Assembly (NCBI GenBank): GCA_965204915.1
Contig: OZ242023.1
Span: 3,658,001 to 3,722,000 of the forward strand
Direction: 5' to 3'
DNA: 64,000 bases
DNA from: HK1 sp965204915
GTDB lineage: Bacteria; Pseudomonadota; Gammaproteobacteria; HK1
In this document: one piece after another, positions 1 to 7,604 of the stretch
Position numbering within the stretch: the stretch's first letter is position 1
Layout: every line of letters starts with the position of its first letter
The notes under the pieces: generated by a model
Seen by the model: only the letters and a program-made list of their open reading frames with translations
The model's database searches: none
Told to the model about the DNA's origin: nothing
Program-made: the position numbers and the translations under genes

Positions 1-54
1 GAGCATCGTAACTATCTGATGTAACGTGGTATTGTGTGACAGGGTGGTAAAGAT

Positions 55-1353
55 GGGTTAATCCCTTCTTCATCAGGTCTGCGGTTGGAATCTACAGCAT
101 CTGGTGCGGGGAGTATGGGAACAGGAGTCTTAATCCCTTCTTCATCAGGTCTGCGGTTGGAATGGAATCTGCCGGCATCCCCACGGACGAAACATGTCTT
201 AATCCCTTCTTCATCAGGTCTGCGGTTGGAATTCCACTCGGCGCAGCCCCCTGGTCGTGCGCATGTGTCTTAATCCCTTCTTCATCAGGTCTGCGGTTGG
301 AATTCTCCCTCCCGGATCGGGATGGCGGAGAAGTTGCGTCTTAATCCCTTCTTCATCAGGTCTGCGGTTGGAATCGCCATCGCGGCGACGATGGGCAGGC
401 ACGGGAGTCTTAATCCCTTCTTCATCAGGTCTGCGGTTGGAATCAGACCCATCGCGAAGAAGTTGCGGCAGCGGGTGTCTTAATCCCTTCTTCATCAGGT
501 CTGCGGTTGGAATGGATGGCGCCGTGGTGGCGGCCGGAGCCGGTGGTCTTAATCCCTTCTTCATCAGGTCTGCGGTTGGAATTCCCAGGGTCATGACTGC
601 GAGGTAGGGTATCGAGGTCTTAATCCCTTCTTCATCAGGTCTGCGGTTGGAATGCTCGAGCGCCAGCACGAGAACATCCATAGTCGTCTTAATCCCTTCT
701 TCATCAGGTCTGCGGTTGGAATCCACGTTCGCGGCCGGCACCCGGACCACGATCCGTCTTAATCCCTTCTTCATCAGGTCTGCGGTTGGAATCCACGTTC
801 GCGGCCGGCACCCGGACCACGATCCGTCTTAATCCCTTCTTCATCAGGTCTGCGGTTGGAATGGATGGCGCCGTGGTGGCGGCCGGAGCCGGTGGTCTTA
901 ATCCCTTCTTCATCAGGTCTGCGGTTGGAATTCACCGGACTCCTCGTCCTGCTCACCCGATACGTCTTAATCCCTTCTTCATCAGGTCTGCGGTTGGAAT
1001 CGAAGGTCCAGGCGCAGCACAAGGGCTCCCCGGTCTTAATCCCTTCTTCATCAGGTCTGCGGTTGGAATGAACATCGCGCCCACTTTGATACCCTGGAGG
1101 TTGAGTCTTAATCCCTTCTTCATCAGGTCTGCGGTTGGAATGTCGATTGCGCGGTAGTGGCGCCGCGCCTGCAGCGTCTTAATCCCTTCTTCATCAGGTC
1201 TGCGGTTGGAATGGCTCCACGGAGGCGAGGATGCAGGAGCGCCCGGTCTTAATCCCTTCTTCATCAGGTCTGCGGTTGGAATGCAGCGCGAGGAGGAGGA
1301 AGAAGGTGGAGAGCAGGTCTTAATCCCTTCTTCATCAGGTCTGCGGTTGGAAT
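55..1353 (-). CRISPR. CRISPR array, 19 repeats, 18 spacers (type III-associated)
   Basis: Nineteen copies of a 37-bp repeat (plus strand begins GTCTTAATCCC, ends GCGGTTGGAAT) are separated by 32-35-bp spacers. The first copy (55-91) is degenerate, GGG replacing the initial GTC, as is usual at the trailer end, and cas1-cas2 lie at the other end. I therefore infer transcription on the minus strand with the leader to the right of 1353. In that orientation each repeat ends ATTAAGAC, which would form the 8-nt crRNA 5' tag. Two spacers occur twice: the one at 723-755 is repeated at 793-825, and the one at 514-545 is repeated at 863-894. Nothing recognisable lies in bases 1-54. Confidence 0.98.
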
Positions 1354-1760
1354 GGCATGTCTCTGTTTTCTGCGTTGAAACAGTGTCTTGGAACAGGTGT
1401 TGAGCCATTTCGATTCGCACGGCCGAGCTGACTCCGGACGTGCAAGGTATCGGCGTCGGCAAGGTCGGGGGTCGCCGAATCACAGATCATGATTCCGCTG
1501 GCAAGACGGCCACGGCCAAGAGACACCGACCTCACCGTTGTCATCAGTGGATATGCGCGGACATCGTCCAAGCGTGGATCGATGTGTTCCTCGATGTCGT
1601 GGAGCATGGCGAGTATCTCGTGACGTGTTGCGACGGCATGGAACACCGAGTACTGCACCGGAGTCGCGTGGCGGCATAGTACACGATAAACGCGCTGGAT
1701 GCGGCGCGAAACGGCAATATCGTAGCAGATGAGCCACGGGGTACGCCTGTTGGCGGGCAT
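1335..1760 (-). CDS. cas2: CRISPR-associated endonuclease Cas2 (array-proximal, extended C-terminus)
   Basis: Encodes 141 residues. The N-terminal ferredoxin-like Cas2 core is clear (WLICYDIAVSRRIQRVYRVL with the expected Asp, then a VQYSVF strand and R..PL). Cas2 dimers bridge two Cas1 dimers in the spacer-integration complex. The ATG at 1760 overlaps the cas1 stop (TGATG). Cas2 proteins are normally about 90-100 residues. Here the frame stays open through the presumed leader and stops at a TGA inside the first CRISPR repeat, so the final five residues (FQPQT) are repeat-encoded. The extra ~45 residues resemble no known domain and may be processed, tolerated, or simply the result of a lost stop codon. 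Confidence 0.9.
   Translation of the reverse strand: MPANRRTPWLICYDIAVSRRIQRVYRVLCRHATPVQYSVFHAVATRHEILAMLHDIEEHIDPRLDDVRAYPLMTTVRSVSLGRGRLASGIMICDSATPDLADADTLHVRSQLGRANRNGSTPVPRHCFNAENRDMPFQPQT
1354..1478 (-). promoter_or_regulatory. Candidate CRISPR leader, inside the 3' part of cas2
   Basis: By array polarity the leader must lie immediately right of the last repeat. That stretch is also the last ~45 codons of the upstream cas2 reading frame, beyond the point where Cas2 proteins usually end (about residue 95). The leader therefore appears embedded in, or read through by, cas2. I see no clear promoter boxes, so the call rests on position only. Confidence 0.4.
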
Positions 1761-2749
1761 CAGGGTCGGCTTCCGCCGGCAGGTGCAGAGGATGGAATAC
1801 GGTGTCCCCTGTCCTCGAACTCCCGCGCCACGGTGCGCATCTGCCGGCGAAGCAAGCGGCGCAGCGCGGTGCACAGAGGGTGGAAGCCGGCGTAGAAGTG
1901 TTGCCGGGCGGCCTTGCCGAGCAGGACGGCCCCGTTGGCCTCCCGGAAGCTCTTGGCGGTGAGGGTACGCTCGCGAAACACCGTCCAGACCCATTCATCG
2001 ACATGGGGCCGAAGCGGCTCGATGACGTCGGCGGCGAGGGATTCCCGGCCGAATGCCGGCTCATGGTACAGGCCGAGCAATGGGTCCAGGCCCACGGCGT
2101 GGCAGGCGACCACCGCCTCGAAGTGCACGAGGGTGTACCCGAGCGAGAGGCAGGCGTTGACCGGATCACGGGGCGGGCGGCGGTTGCGGCCCTCGAATCG
2201 AAGCGAGTCGGGGAACAGGGTGCGATATCCCGCGAAATATGCGGCCGCCCCCGCCCCCTCGATACCGAGCAGGCTGGCGATGTCCGGGGGCTGCGCCTCG
2301 TCCGCAATCCGGTTCGACAAGGCTTCGAGCTGGGTGATGGCGCGGGTGATCGGCCTGCGCTTGTCGAGCCGACGCTCCAGCGCCCGGCGAAGCAGGCGAA
2401 GCTGCCCTTTCGTCTTCGCCTCGATCAGCCGCCGGGACCATTGCGCCCTGGCCTCCGGGTCACGATAGGCGTCGAACTGCCCGAGCCGCCGGACGACGTC
2501 GTTGTGCGGCCGGCCGACACAGGTGGAGAGATAGCGGCTTTGCCGCCCGCTCAGCGACAACACACCGGCGCCCGCCTCGGTCAACGCGCCGAGCACCGAG
2601 GTCGAGAGCTGCACCCGCCCGCGCAGAACCACGCGCTCGATGCGCGACAGGGGCACCGAGCCCCGGCGCCCGGCCGGCTCATGGAACTCCAGGGCGCCGC
2701 CGGAGACCCGAAGCTCGACGTCCTTGCGGTCGATGTAGAGTGTCGTCAT
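1760..2749 (-). CDS. cas1: CRISPR-associated endonuclease Cas1
   Basis: A 329-residue Cas1 integrase, which inserts new spacers at the leader-proximal repeat together with Cas2. The N-terminal beta domain (TTLYIDRKDVEL, IERVVLRGRVQLSTSVL) precedes the helical catalytic domain. The metal-binding residues are in place: Glu in LLGIEGAGAAAYF, His in GLYHE, and the acidic residue in SLAADVIEPLRP. The conserved NACLSLGYTL segment is also present. Length is normal for the family. The ATG at 2749 is the only sensible start. The gene is translationally coupled to cas2 downstream and is the only cas1 in the window, so it probably serves both type III modules. Confidence 0.97.
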   Translation of the reverse strand: MTTLYIDRKDVELRVSGGALEFHEPAGRRGSVPLSRIERVVLRGRVQLSTSVLGALTEAGAGVLSLSGRQSRYLSTCVGRPHNDVVRRLGQFDAYRDPEARAQWSRRLIEAKTKGQLRLLRRALERRLDKRRPITRAITQLEALSNRIADEAQPPDIASLLGIEGAGAAAYFAGYRTLFPDSLRFEGRNRRPPRDPVNACLSLGYTLVHFEAVVACHAVGLDPLLGLYHEPAFGRESLAADVIEPLRPHVDEWVWTVFRERTLTAKSFREANGAVLLGKAARQHFYAGFHPLCTALRRLLRRQMRTVAREFEDRGHRIPSSAPAGGSRP

Positions 2750-2872
2750 CGCTTCATTGCTCCACTCGATTCGTGCGCAGATGCGCTACCTCATGTCGTA
2801 TGCGACGCCGTGAGCCGTGAGGGCTCGCTTTTGAATGACAGGCTCCGGCATCCGGCGGCGGAAAGAAAGGAA

Positions 2873-4570
2873 TCACGGAGACCCGCGCCTCTTTACTCGA
2901 CTCTTCACGAGGCGAAGGCCCCGGCGACGCTTCGGCATGATCGAATCGAAGATCCGATCGGTGTCTGCACATTCCAACATGGCCGGCTCGAAAAGCCGTC
3001 CAGCATCGTCATACCCCAGCATGAGCGGTTCGGACGTCCGTACAGTGCCGGCGTGCTCCGACATGACCGACTCGAAGAGCCGATCGGTGTCCTCACAATC
3101 GATTCTTGCCTGCTCGAACCCGGCATCCGGCCGGTCCAGCTTGGCGTGGAGGCGGGCCACTTGAAACAGATCCTCTTCGATTGCCGATTCGATGTTCCGA
3201 TCGGCCTCCCGCACCTTCGTAATCACCCATCGCCCCGCGAGCTGCGCACCGATCAGCACCGGCACGCCCGCGAAACCCAGTGGCGCAAATACGACGGGAA
3301 GGATGTCGAGGGCGGCTTTCACCGAGCTGCCCGCCACTGCATCGGTCACAGAGCGCTCCCCTGTGCGGGCGGCGTTCACTTCCGAGAACAGATCGGTCCC
3401 TACCGCGAGCAGACAGAAGCCCGCGGCCACACCGTTTTGAGCAAATGCCTTCGCCGCCTCGGGCGTCATGTCGAAGTACCGTGTGCCGACGTGGTAGAGG
3501 CCCGCATCCCCCAGAGTGCCGCCTGCTCCGAACCATGCCGCCTTGCCGGCCGCTTCGCCCACGGCCTTGACGTCCACCTCGCCATCGGACGCAGCCTGGA
3601 CGACCAGGGCCACGACCGCCGCGCCGGCCGCTGCCACCGCCGCGCCACCGGCCATGCGCGCGGCCATTCCCTCCCATTGATAGGCGCGGGCGATGTCTTT
3701 ACGGAGTCCTTCGATCTGGCGCCAATCGACGGGGTCGAGACCATCCTTGCGGTGGCGTTCGATGTTCTTGTGCAACTCCCCGGCTCGTTCGTCGAGTCTG
3801 CGAATGCCGCGGAGCTGCACCCCGGCTTCCCGGAGGCGACGCGCCTGCGACTCGGTGAAGGCGTCCGGCGCCACCCGCGGGGCGCCGTCCGGGTTCACGA
3901 ACCGCGAATCGACATAGCCGGTTTTTCCGGCATCCGGGGTCCCGGCCATCCTCACCAAGTCGTCCGCGACATATTGGGCGGCACCCGTTTTCACTTGGCC
4001 GTTGGGCACCGAAATCAACATCCCGTCTTTGCTGCGAAACCGGAACAGCAGGTCCTTGCGACCCGCGTTGTCCGGATTCAGACGGACATCGGCACAGTGC
4101 CGCGCAGGCCGTTTGGGTGGATTGACCATGCCCGGGTCTCGGCCGTCGTGCAGGTCGCGGTAATCCAACGCCGCCACCACCTCGGCGGCTTTTCCTTCGG
4201 GATTCGGCCCGGACAAGAGCCTTTCGAGATCCGTACCCTCGGTCACGAGCCGCCGGCAGGTCTCCGGGCGCAGACCGCGAGGGCGTGCAGTGCCTTCCTG
4301 GATGGCCTTCGCAGCCTGTCCCGCATCCCGCGTACCGGGAGGGGCAATGGGCCGGGTCTGGCGGAGGGCCTCATGGAACAGCCGGCCCTGGTCCAGAACG
4401 TTCGAGTCGGTGACCGGCTTGGCCGCGACACTGGTCGGCGACACGATACCCGCAGCCGAGCTTGCCGCCGCGGCGGCATTCGCCTCCTTCAACCTCTTCC
4501 AGCGCGTGTTCTTGCGAATGTTCATCGACAGCTCCGTGACCAGACTCCGAAATGATCGATTGGATGGCAT
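2873..4570 (-). CDS. Unknown 565-aa protein with glycine-rich hydrophobic core and C-terminal 14-aa repeats
   Basis: Not recognised as a known family. The ATG at 4570 is preceded by a good ribosome-binding site (AAGGA, 8 nt spacing). The N-terminal third is charged and Ala/Pro-rich. The middle (about residues 300-430) has several hydrophobic Gly/Ala-rich stretches (for example AARMAGGAAVAAAGAAVVALV and ILPVVFAPLGFAGVPVLIGAQ) that could insert into a membrane. The C-terminus carries four tandem 14-residue repeats of the form D-x-x-R-L-F-E-x-x-M and ends in a strongly basic tail. It lies between cas1 and the interrupted ancillary genes, same strand. Position and hydrophobicity suggest a membrane-acting accessory or effector, but that is inference only. 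Confidence 0.75.
   Translation of the reverse strand: MPSNRSFRSLVTELSMNIRKNTRWKRLKEANAAAAASSAAGIVSPTSVAAKPVTDSNVLDQGRLFHEALRQTRPIAPPGTRDAGQAAKAIQEGTARPRGLRPETCRRLVTEGTDLERLLSGPNPEGKAAEVVAALDYRDLHDGRDPGMVNPPKRPARHCADVRLNPDNAGRKDLLFRFRSKDGMLISVPNGQVKTGAAQYVADDLVRMAGTPDAGKTGYVDSRFVNPDGAPRVAPDAFTESQARRLREAGVQLRGIRRLDERAGELHKNIERHRKDGLDPVDWRQIEGLRKDIARAYQWEGMAARMAGGAAVAAAGAAVVALVVQAASDGEVDVKAVGEAAGKAAWFGAGGTLGDAGLYHVGTRYFDMTPEAAKAFAQNGVAAGFCLLAVGTDLFSEVNAARTGERSVTDAVAGSSVKAALDILPVVFAPLGFAGVPVLIGAQLAGRWVITKVREADRNIESAIEEDLFQVARLHAKLDRPDAGFEQARIDCEDTDRLFESVMSEHAGTVRTSEPLMLGYDDAGRLFEPAMLECADTDRIFDSIMPKRRRGLRLVKSRVKRRGSP
2936..3103 (-). repeat. Four tandem 42-bp repeats coding the 14-aa units
   Basis: The plus strand shows a CATG(A/G)-containing unit starting near 2936, 2978, 3020 and 3062, an exact 42-bp period. 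Translated on the minus strand the units read DTDRLFESVMSEHA, GTVRTSEPLMLGYD, DAGRLFEPAMLECA and DTDRIFDSIMPKRR. The period is a multiple of three and the reading frame is kept, which supports the gene being translated. Confidence 0.85.
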
Positions 4571-4652
4571 GACTCGATTCCTTCACCGTCGTCGAAGGCG
4601 CCTTCAATCCTGCTGCAATTCATTCCTTACCGGGCTTTCAGCTACCGGACTT

Positions 4653-4928
4653 TCAGCCAGCGCGTCGGCGGGCGAACGCCAACTCGCCACGCAGCCTGAC
4701 AATCTCGCCCGCCAGGACGCGGACCTGATCGTTCCTCTTCCCGAGCACAGGCAGCAGTCGATCATGCTTCCGCTCAAGCTTGGAGATCCGGTTCTTCAGC
4801 TTGGCGATCTCGGTGCGCGCGCGCTTCTGCTCCTCCTTGCGCTTGTTCTCCTGGTCGCATCCGTAGGCAACTCCACCAATGGCAAGGAGAGCGGAAATTC
4901 CGATAATGACGGGAACGAACAAAGGCAT
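4653..4928 (-). CDS. Small membrane-anchored coiled-coil protein, unknown
   Basis: Encodes 91 residues. It opens with a hydrophobic segment (MPLFVPVIIGISALLAIGGV), then a highly charged heptad-like stretch (EIAKLKNRISKLERKHDRLLPVLGKRNDQVRVLA...) predicted as coiled coil. No family recognised. It could be a membrane anchor or an oligomerising small protein. It is one of three proteins in this island with an N-terminal membrane segment followed by a coiled coil. The small size makes the coding call moderate. Confidence 0.55.
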   Translation of the reverse strand: MPLFVPVIIGISALLAIGGVAYGCDQENKRKEEQKRARTEIAKLKNRISKLERKHDRLLPVLGKRNDQVRVLAGEIVRLRGELAFARRRAG

Positions 4929-5132
4929 ATCTCAATCCTCCATCAGTGGCTACGATTCATCAACCGGTGCGACCGGAATGATCGATTCGAAGGCACGTCC
5001 CAATCCGCCATTGACGGATGCGTTTCTTCAGTTGGACGCATCCTGCCCGAAAAACAATCCGTACATATCATCGGCAAGGTTGCCGTTTCGAGCGCGGCAA
5101 GCGTCGCTTCAACGCGGCAGTGGCCATTCCGT

Positions 5133-5252
5133 TCACTTCGGCGGGGGAACACCCTTGTCTTGCCAGTGGCTGACGTAGTCGGTGGGCCTGCTTATGCCGC
5201 CTTGCTCAAGAAAGCTGATCCCAAGGCTTCTGCAGTAGATTTCGTGCTTCAT
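5133..5252 (-). pseudogene. Remnant (or mini-ORF) matching the C-terminus of the Can2/Card1-like nuclease
   Basis: A 39-residue ORF, MKHEIYCRSLGISFLEQGGI...VSHWQDKGVPPPK, aligns along its length with the last 37 residues of the CARF nuclease encoded at 7605-8816 (MKSRCRNLGIHLLEQGAI...VGHWRDKGTFPPP). Similarity continues past the stop codon to the motif GGCAAGGTTGC (5073 versus 7531), so this is a diverged duplicate of the gene's 3' end plus flank. It has an AGGAG ribosome-binding site 8 nt before its ATG, and that ATG overlaps the pre-insertion stop of the gene interrupted by the insertion sequence. A short translated product is therefore possible. Confidence 0.7.
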
Positions 5253-5374
5253 CGGGCTTTCTCCTGATGCGCCGGTGGCCTTCCTTCGGTTCGTCGCACC
5301 GCCTGGGAATCCGAGTCCGACAGGATACGGAGATGATGGACCCTCTTTCCGGATGTAAGCAACGGATCGTCGGG

Positions 5375-5384
5375 CTTCTGTTCC
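5375..5384. repeat. Target-site duplication, left copy
   Basis: CTTCTGTTCC immediately left of the insertion sequence is repeated exactly at 6616-6625. A 10-bp duplication suits an ISAs1-family element and shows simple, fairly recent transposition. Confidence 0.95.
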
Positions 5385-6615
5385 CAGGGCAACCGCATAT
5401 AAAATCACTGTCCCATCAATACCTTATCTCGGAAGCCATCGTTCAATGCCGCCCGGATACGCTTCTTCCTGACGCTGATCTTCGCCGACTCACGCTTCAG
5501 AAGATTGACCGCCACATGCCGAATCACTCCCATATTGTGCGGTGCATTACCCCGACGAATCCGACTCTCGTCTTCCCGAAACGTCACATCCAATCTCCAG
5601 TGCAGCTCATTCTCGATTCCCCAGTGTGAACGCACCGCTCGCCCAAATGTCTCCACATCTTCCAGCGACGTAATGTAGTACCGTTGCTCAATACTCACAC
5701 GCCCATCACTCCAGCGCTCCGACTCCACCATCCCGACCGCTCTCAACCCATTCCACTTCTTCACACAAGACAACGCACCCAGGTCGGTGGACAAATAATA
5801 GCTCCTGGACTCTACCCGTCCGTGACCATCCTCCGCCGTCTCGTCGTTCTCAATCCCCTCACACTCGAAATCCCTCTCCCGTGCCGCATCAAAATACCTC
5901 CGAACTTCCCTGTTCAATTGCTTCTGGTTCCCCTTCACCGCCAACACGTAATCCCCTCCCCCTTCCTTGACCTGCTTCGCTATCGCTCGTTGGCATCCCA
6001 TCGCATCCAGCGTCACGATACACCCCGACAATTCCAGCTTATCCAGCAGCTCCGGCACCGCCGTGATCTCGTTCGACTTCTCCTCCGTCTTCACCTGCCC
6101 AAGCACCACTGCATTGCTACACGCCCAGGCACTCACCATATGCAACGCCTTCATACCCCGTTTGCGGTCGTGGGAACGCCTCTGCGTCTTCCCGTCCACT
6201 GCAATAATCTCACCATCACTCAACTTCACGACATCTTCCATCCAGCTCATGAAGCAGTCCTGAAAACCCCTCATCGACAGCGCCGAGATGATTCGTGCAA
6301 TCGTGTCGTCCACCGGGACCCCATTGGCCAGCGGAACATAGCGGCGAAGCCACTCCAGCTTCGTGCGCCCAAATTCTTCGATGTCACTCCATCCCTCCGC
6401 GCCACTGACCACCGCACACACGCACAGGACGATGACATCAATCAACTCATGCTTCTTGTTTCTATCGACTCGCGGATCCTCCAGCTTTGAGAAATGCTCG
6501 ATCAAACTTGCAGGGGCTGTCGTGTTCATTTCTTGCCATCTCCATCTCCTTGATGAAGACGCCATTAGATCACAAAACTTGTTGATGTCAATACATTTTT
6601 AGTGATCTTGCCCTG
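5385..6615 (-). mobile_element. Complete ISAs1-family insertion sequence, 1231 bp
   Basis: Both ends begin CAGGGCAA reading inward: 5385-5405 on the plus strand and 6615-6595 on the minus strand, about 15 of 21 positions identical. The element is flanked by identical 10-bp duplications and contains one full-length transposase gene. Its AT content is clearly higher than that of the neighbours. It sits inside the 3' part of a membrane coiled-coil gene (see the feature at 6565-7173). Confidence 0.95.
5405..6529 (-). CDS. ISAs1-family transposase
   Basis: A 374-residue DDE transposase that cuts and moves its own element. Family features are the N-terminal LEDPRVDRNKKHELIDVIVLC region, the catalytic segment DGEIIAVDGKTQRRS, a second Asp in CIVTLDAMGCQ with downstream VKGNQ, and HWGIENELHWRLDVTFREDE with the catalytic Glu. 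The C-terminal MGVIRHVAVNLLK motif is intact. The ATG at 6529 is chosen over a start 12 codons upstream because GGAGATGG precedes it and family members start at this point. The gene shows no frameshift, so the element is potentially active. Confidence 0.96.
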   Translation of the reverse strand: MNTTAPASLIEHFSKLEDPRVDRNKKHELIDVIVLCVCAVVSGAEGWSDIEEFGRTKLEWLRRYVPLANGVPVDDTIARIISALSMRGFQDCFMSWMEDVVKLSDGEIIAVDGKTQRRSHDRKRGMKALHMVSAWACSNAVVLGQVKTEEKSNEITAVPELLDKLELSGCIVTLDAMGCQRAIAKQVKEGGGDYVLAVKGNQKQLNREVRRYFDAARERDFECEGIENDETAEDGHGRVESRSYYLSTDLGALSCVKKWNGLRAVGMVESERWSDGRVSIEQRYYITSLEDVETFGRAVRSHWGIENELHWRLDVTFREDESRIRRGNAPHNMGVIRHVAVNLLKRESAKISVRKKRIRAALNDGFRDKVLMGQ

Positions 6616-7173
6616 CTTCTGTTCCAGTCCGGAAATCCGGTGCTCCATCTTGCGGATATGTGTGACACCGAAAGCGACGACGGTGACGATTGCTGCGGTG
6701 CAGACAGCCATCAACCCATACATCATCCAAAAGAACTTTCGCATCTCGGATTGCCATGCCTCGTGTTCGGCGCGATCTTCATCGTTCGCATAGGCAAGCA
6801 CTTGTATCTCGGACTGCAATGCTTCGTTTCCGGAGCGAACCTCATCGCCCATCTCGACCAGATGCCCGTGCATCTCGGACTGCAATGCTTCGCGCTCAGC
6901 GCGATCTTCATCGTTCGCATCGGAAAGCGCCTGCATCTCGGATTGCCATGATTCGTGTCCGGAGCGAACCTCATCGCGGATGTCGTTATTGACTTTGAGG
7001 TTGATGGCGGACAGTCCGAGGCCGATGATGATGAGCACGAGGAAGACGGCAAAGCAACGAGTCGCTACTTTCTTTGCTTTTCCGAGCCGTCCTTCGATTT
7101 CTCTTTTTAGTGAATTGAACATGAAGATATTTCCTATGAATGCGGCGATAGAGAACGAGGCGCTTATGATCAT
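6565..7173 (-). CDS. Membrane coiled-coil protein, C-terminus replaced by the insertion sequence
   Basis: Now encodes 202 residues. Two N-terminal hydrophobic segments (IISASFSIAAFIGNIFMF, CFAVFLVLIIIGLGLSAI) come first. A charged middle holds an internal ~35-residue duplication (DEVRSGxExxQSEx...ANDEDRAExExxQSEM). A third membrane segment (MMYGLMAVCTAAIVTVVAFG) follows. The last 16 residues, from the insertion point on, come from the insertion sequence. Joining the flanks at the target duplication restores a frame of about 227 residues ending at 5249. The start at 7173 lies 9 bp after the cas2 stop, so it is in an operon with cas2 and the CARF genes. No family recognised; an effector role at the membrane is inferred from context. 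Confidence 0.75.
   Translation of the reverse strand: MIISASFSIAAFIGNIFMFNSLKREIEGRLGKAKKVATRCFAVFLVLIIIGLGLSAINLKVNNDIRDEVRSGHESWQSEMQALSDANDEDRAEREALQSEMHGHLVEMGDEVRSGNEALQSEIQVLAYANDEDRAEHEAWQSEMRKFFWMMYGLMAVCTAAIVTVVAFGVTHIRKMEHRISGLEQKQGKITKNVLTSTSFVI
6616..6625. repeat. Target-site duplication, right copy
   Basis: CTTCTGTTCC, identical to 5375-5384, immediately right of the insertion sequence. Confidence 0.95.
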
Positions 7174-7181
7174 TTCCGGCC

Positions 7182-7466
7182 CTACCCGACATAGACGAAA
7201 TCCGGATCGGCCACCGGTTTCGCGGTCCCGAGCAACACCGGCCGCGCCCGCTCCTCGACCCGGAAGAGCATCAGTCGGTCCTCGTCTTCGTCGATGATCG
7301 CCCCTGCCTCTGCCAGCAGCTCTTCCCGCTCCGAAGGCGTGAGAAAGCATTCGAATACGGACTTCTGGCCACCGGTCGCGAACCGCTTGACCGTCCGGTG
7401 GACCTTGCGCAGCCGGGAGGGTTTCGCAACGTCATACGCCACGACGTAGAGGGCGCGCTTGGTCAT
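7182..7466 (-). CDS. cas2: CRISPR-associated endonuclease Cas2, second copy
   Basis: A 94-residue Cas2 of normal size: ALYVVAYDVAKPSRLRKVHRTVKRF with the conserved Asp, GGQKSVFECFLT, and the C-terminal DRLMLFRVEE segment. The ATG at 7466 gives the canonical N-terminus, and upstream in-frame Met codons add only shadow sequence. It differs greatly from the array-proximal Cas2 and has no adjacent cas1. It lies between the CARF effectors and a membrane protein gene. It may be an alternative partner for the single Cas1, or an adaptation gene stranded by loss of its own cas1. Confidence 0.95.
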   Translation of the reverse strand: MTKRALYVVAYDVAKPSRLRKVHRTVKRFATGGQKSVFECFLTPSEREELLAEAGAIIDEDEDRLMLFRVEERARPVLLGTAKPVADPDFVYVG

Positions 7467-7604
7467 GGCGGGCTCCGGCTTCCGATTGCGGAGCGGGAGT
7501 ACAGCACGGACGTTGCCCGCTCGGGGGAGCGGCAAGGTTGCGGTGACAGACTACGGCTTCGGCAGGCTCCGGGCGGGGATATGGCGAGGCGGCGACAGCG
7601 CTAT

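Noticed and set aside
55..1353. Spacers targeting genes within this window
   Set aside because: By eye I found no spacer matching elsewhere in the window. A proper search of both strands and of the rest of the genome was not possible.
1802..4555. 917-codon plus-strand ORF opposite cas1 and the 565-aa gene
   Set aside because: Antisense shadow in high-GC DNA. The minus-strand genes have recognisable domains or ribosome-binding sites; this translation has none.
4943..5152. 69-codon minus-strand ORF with a PSNRSFRS string like the start of the 565-aa protein
   Set aside because: The likeness is limited to a short GATCGATT-type DNA stretch; no ribosome-binding site or domain.
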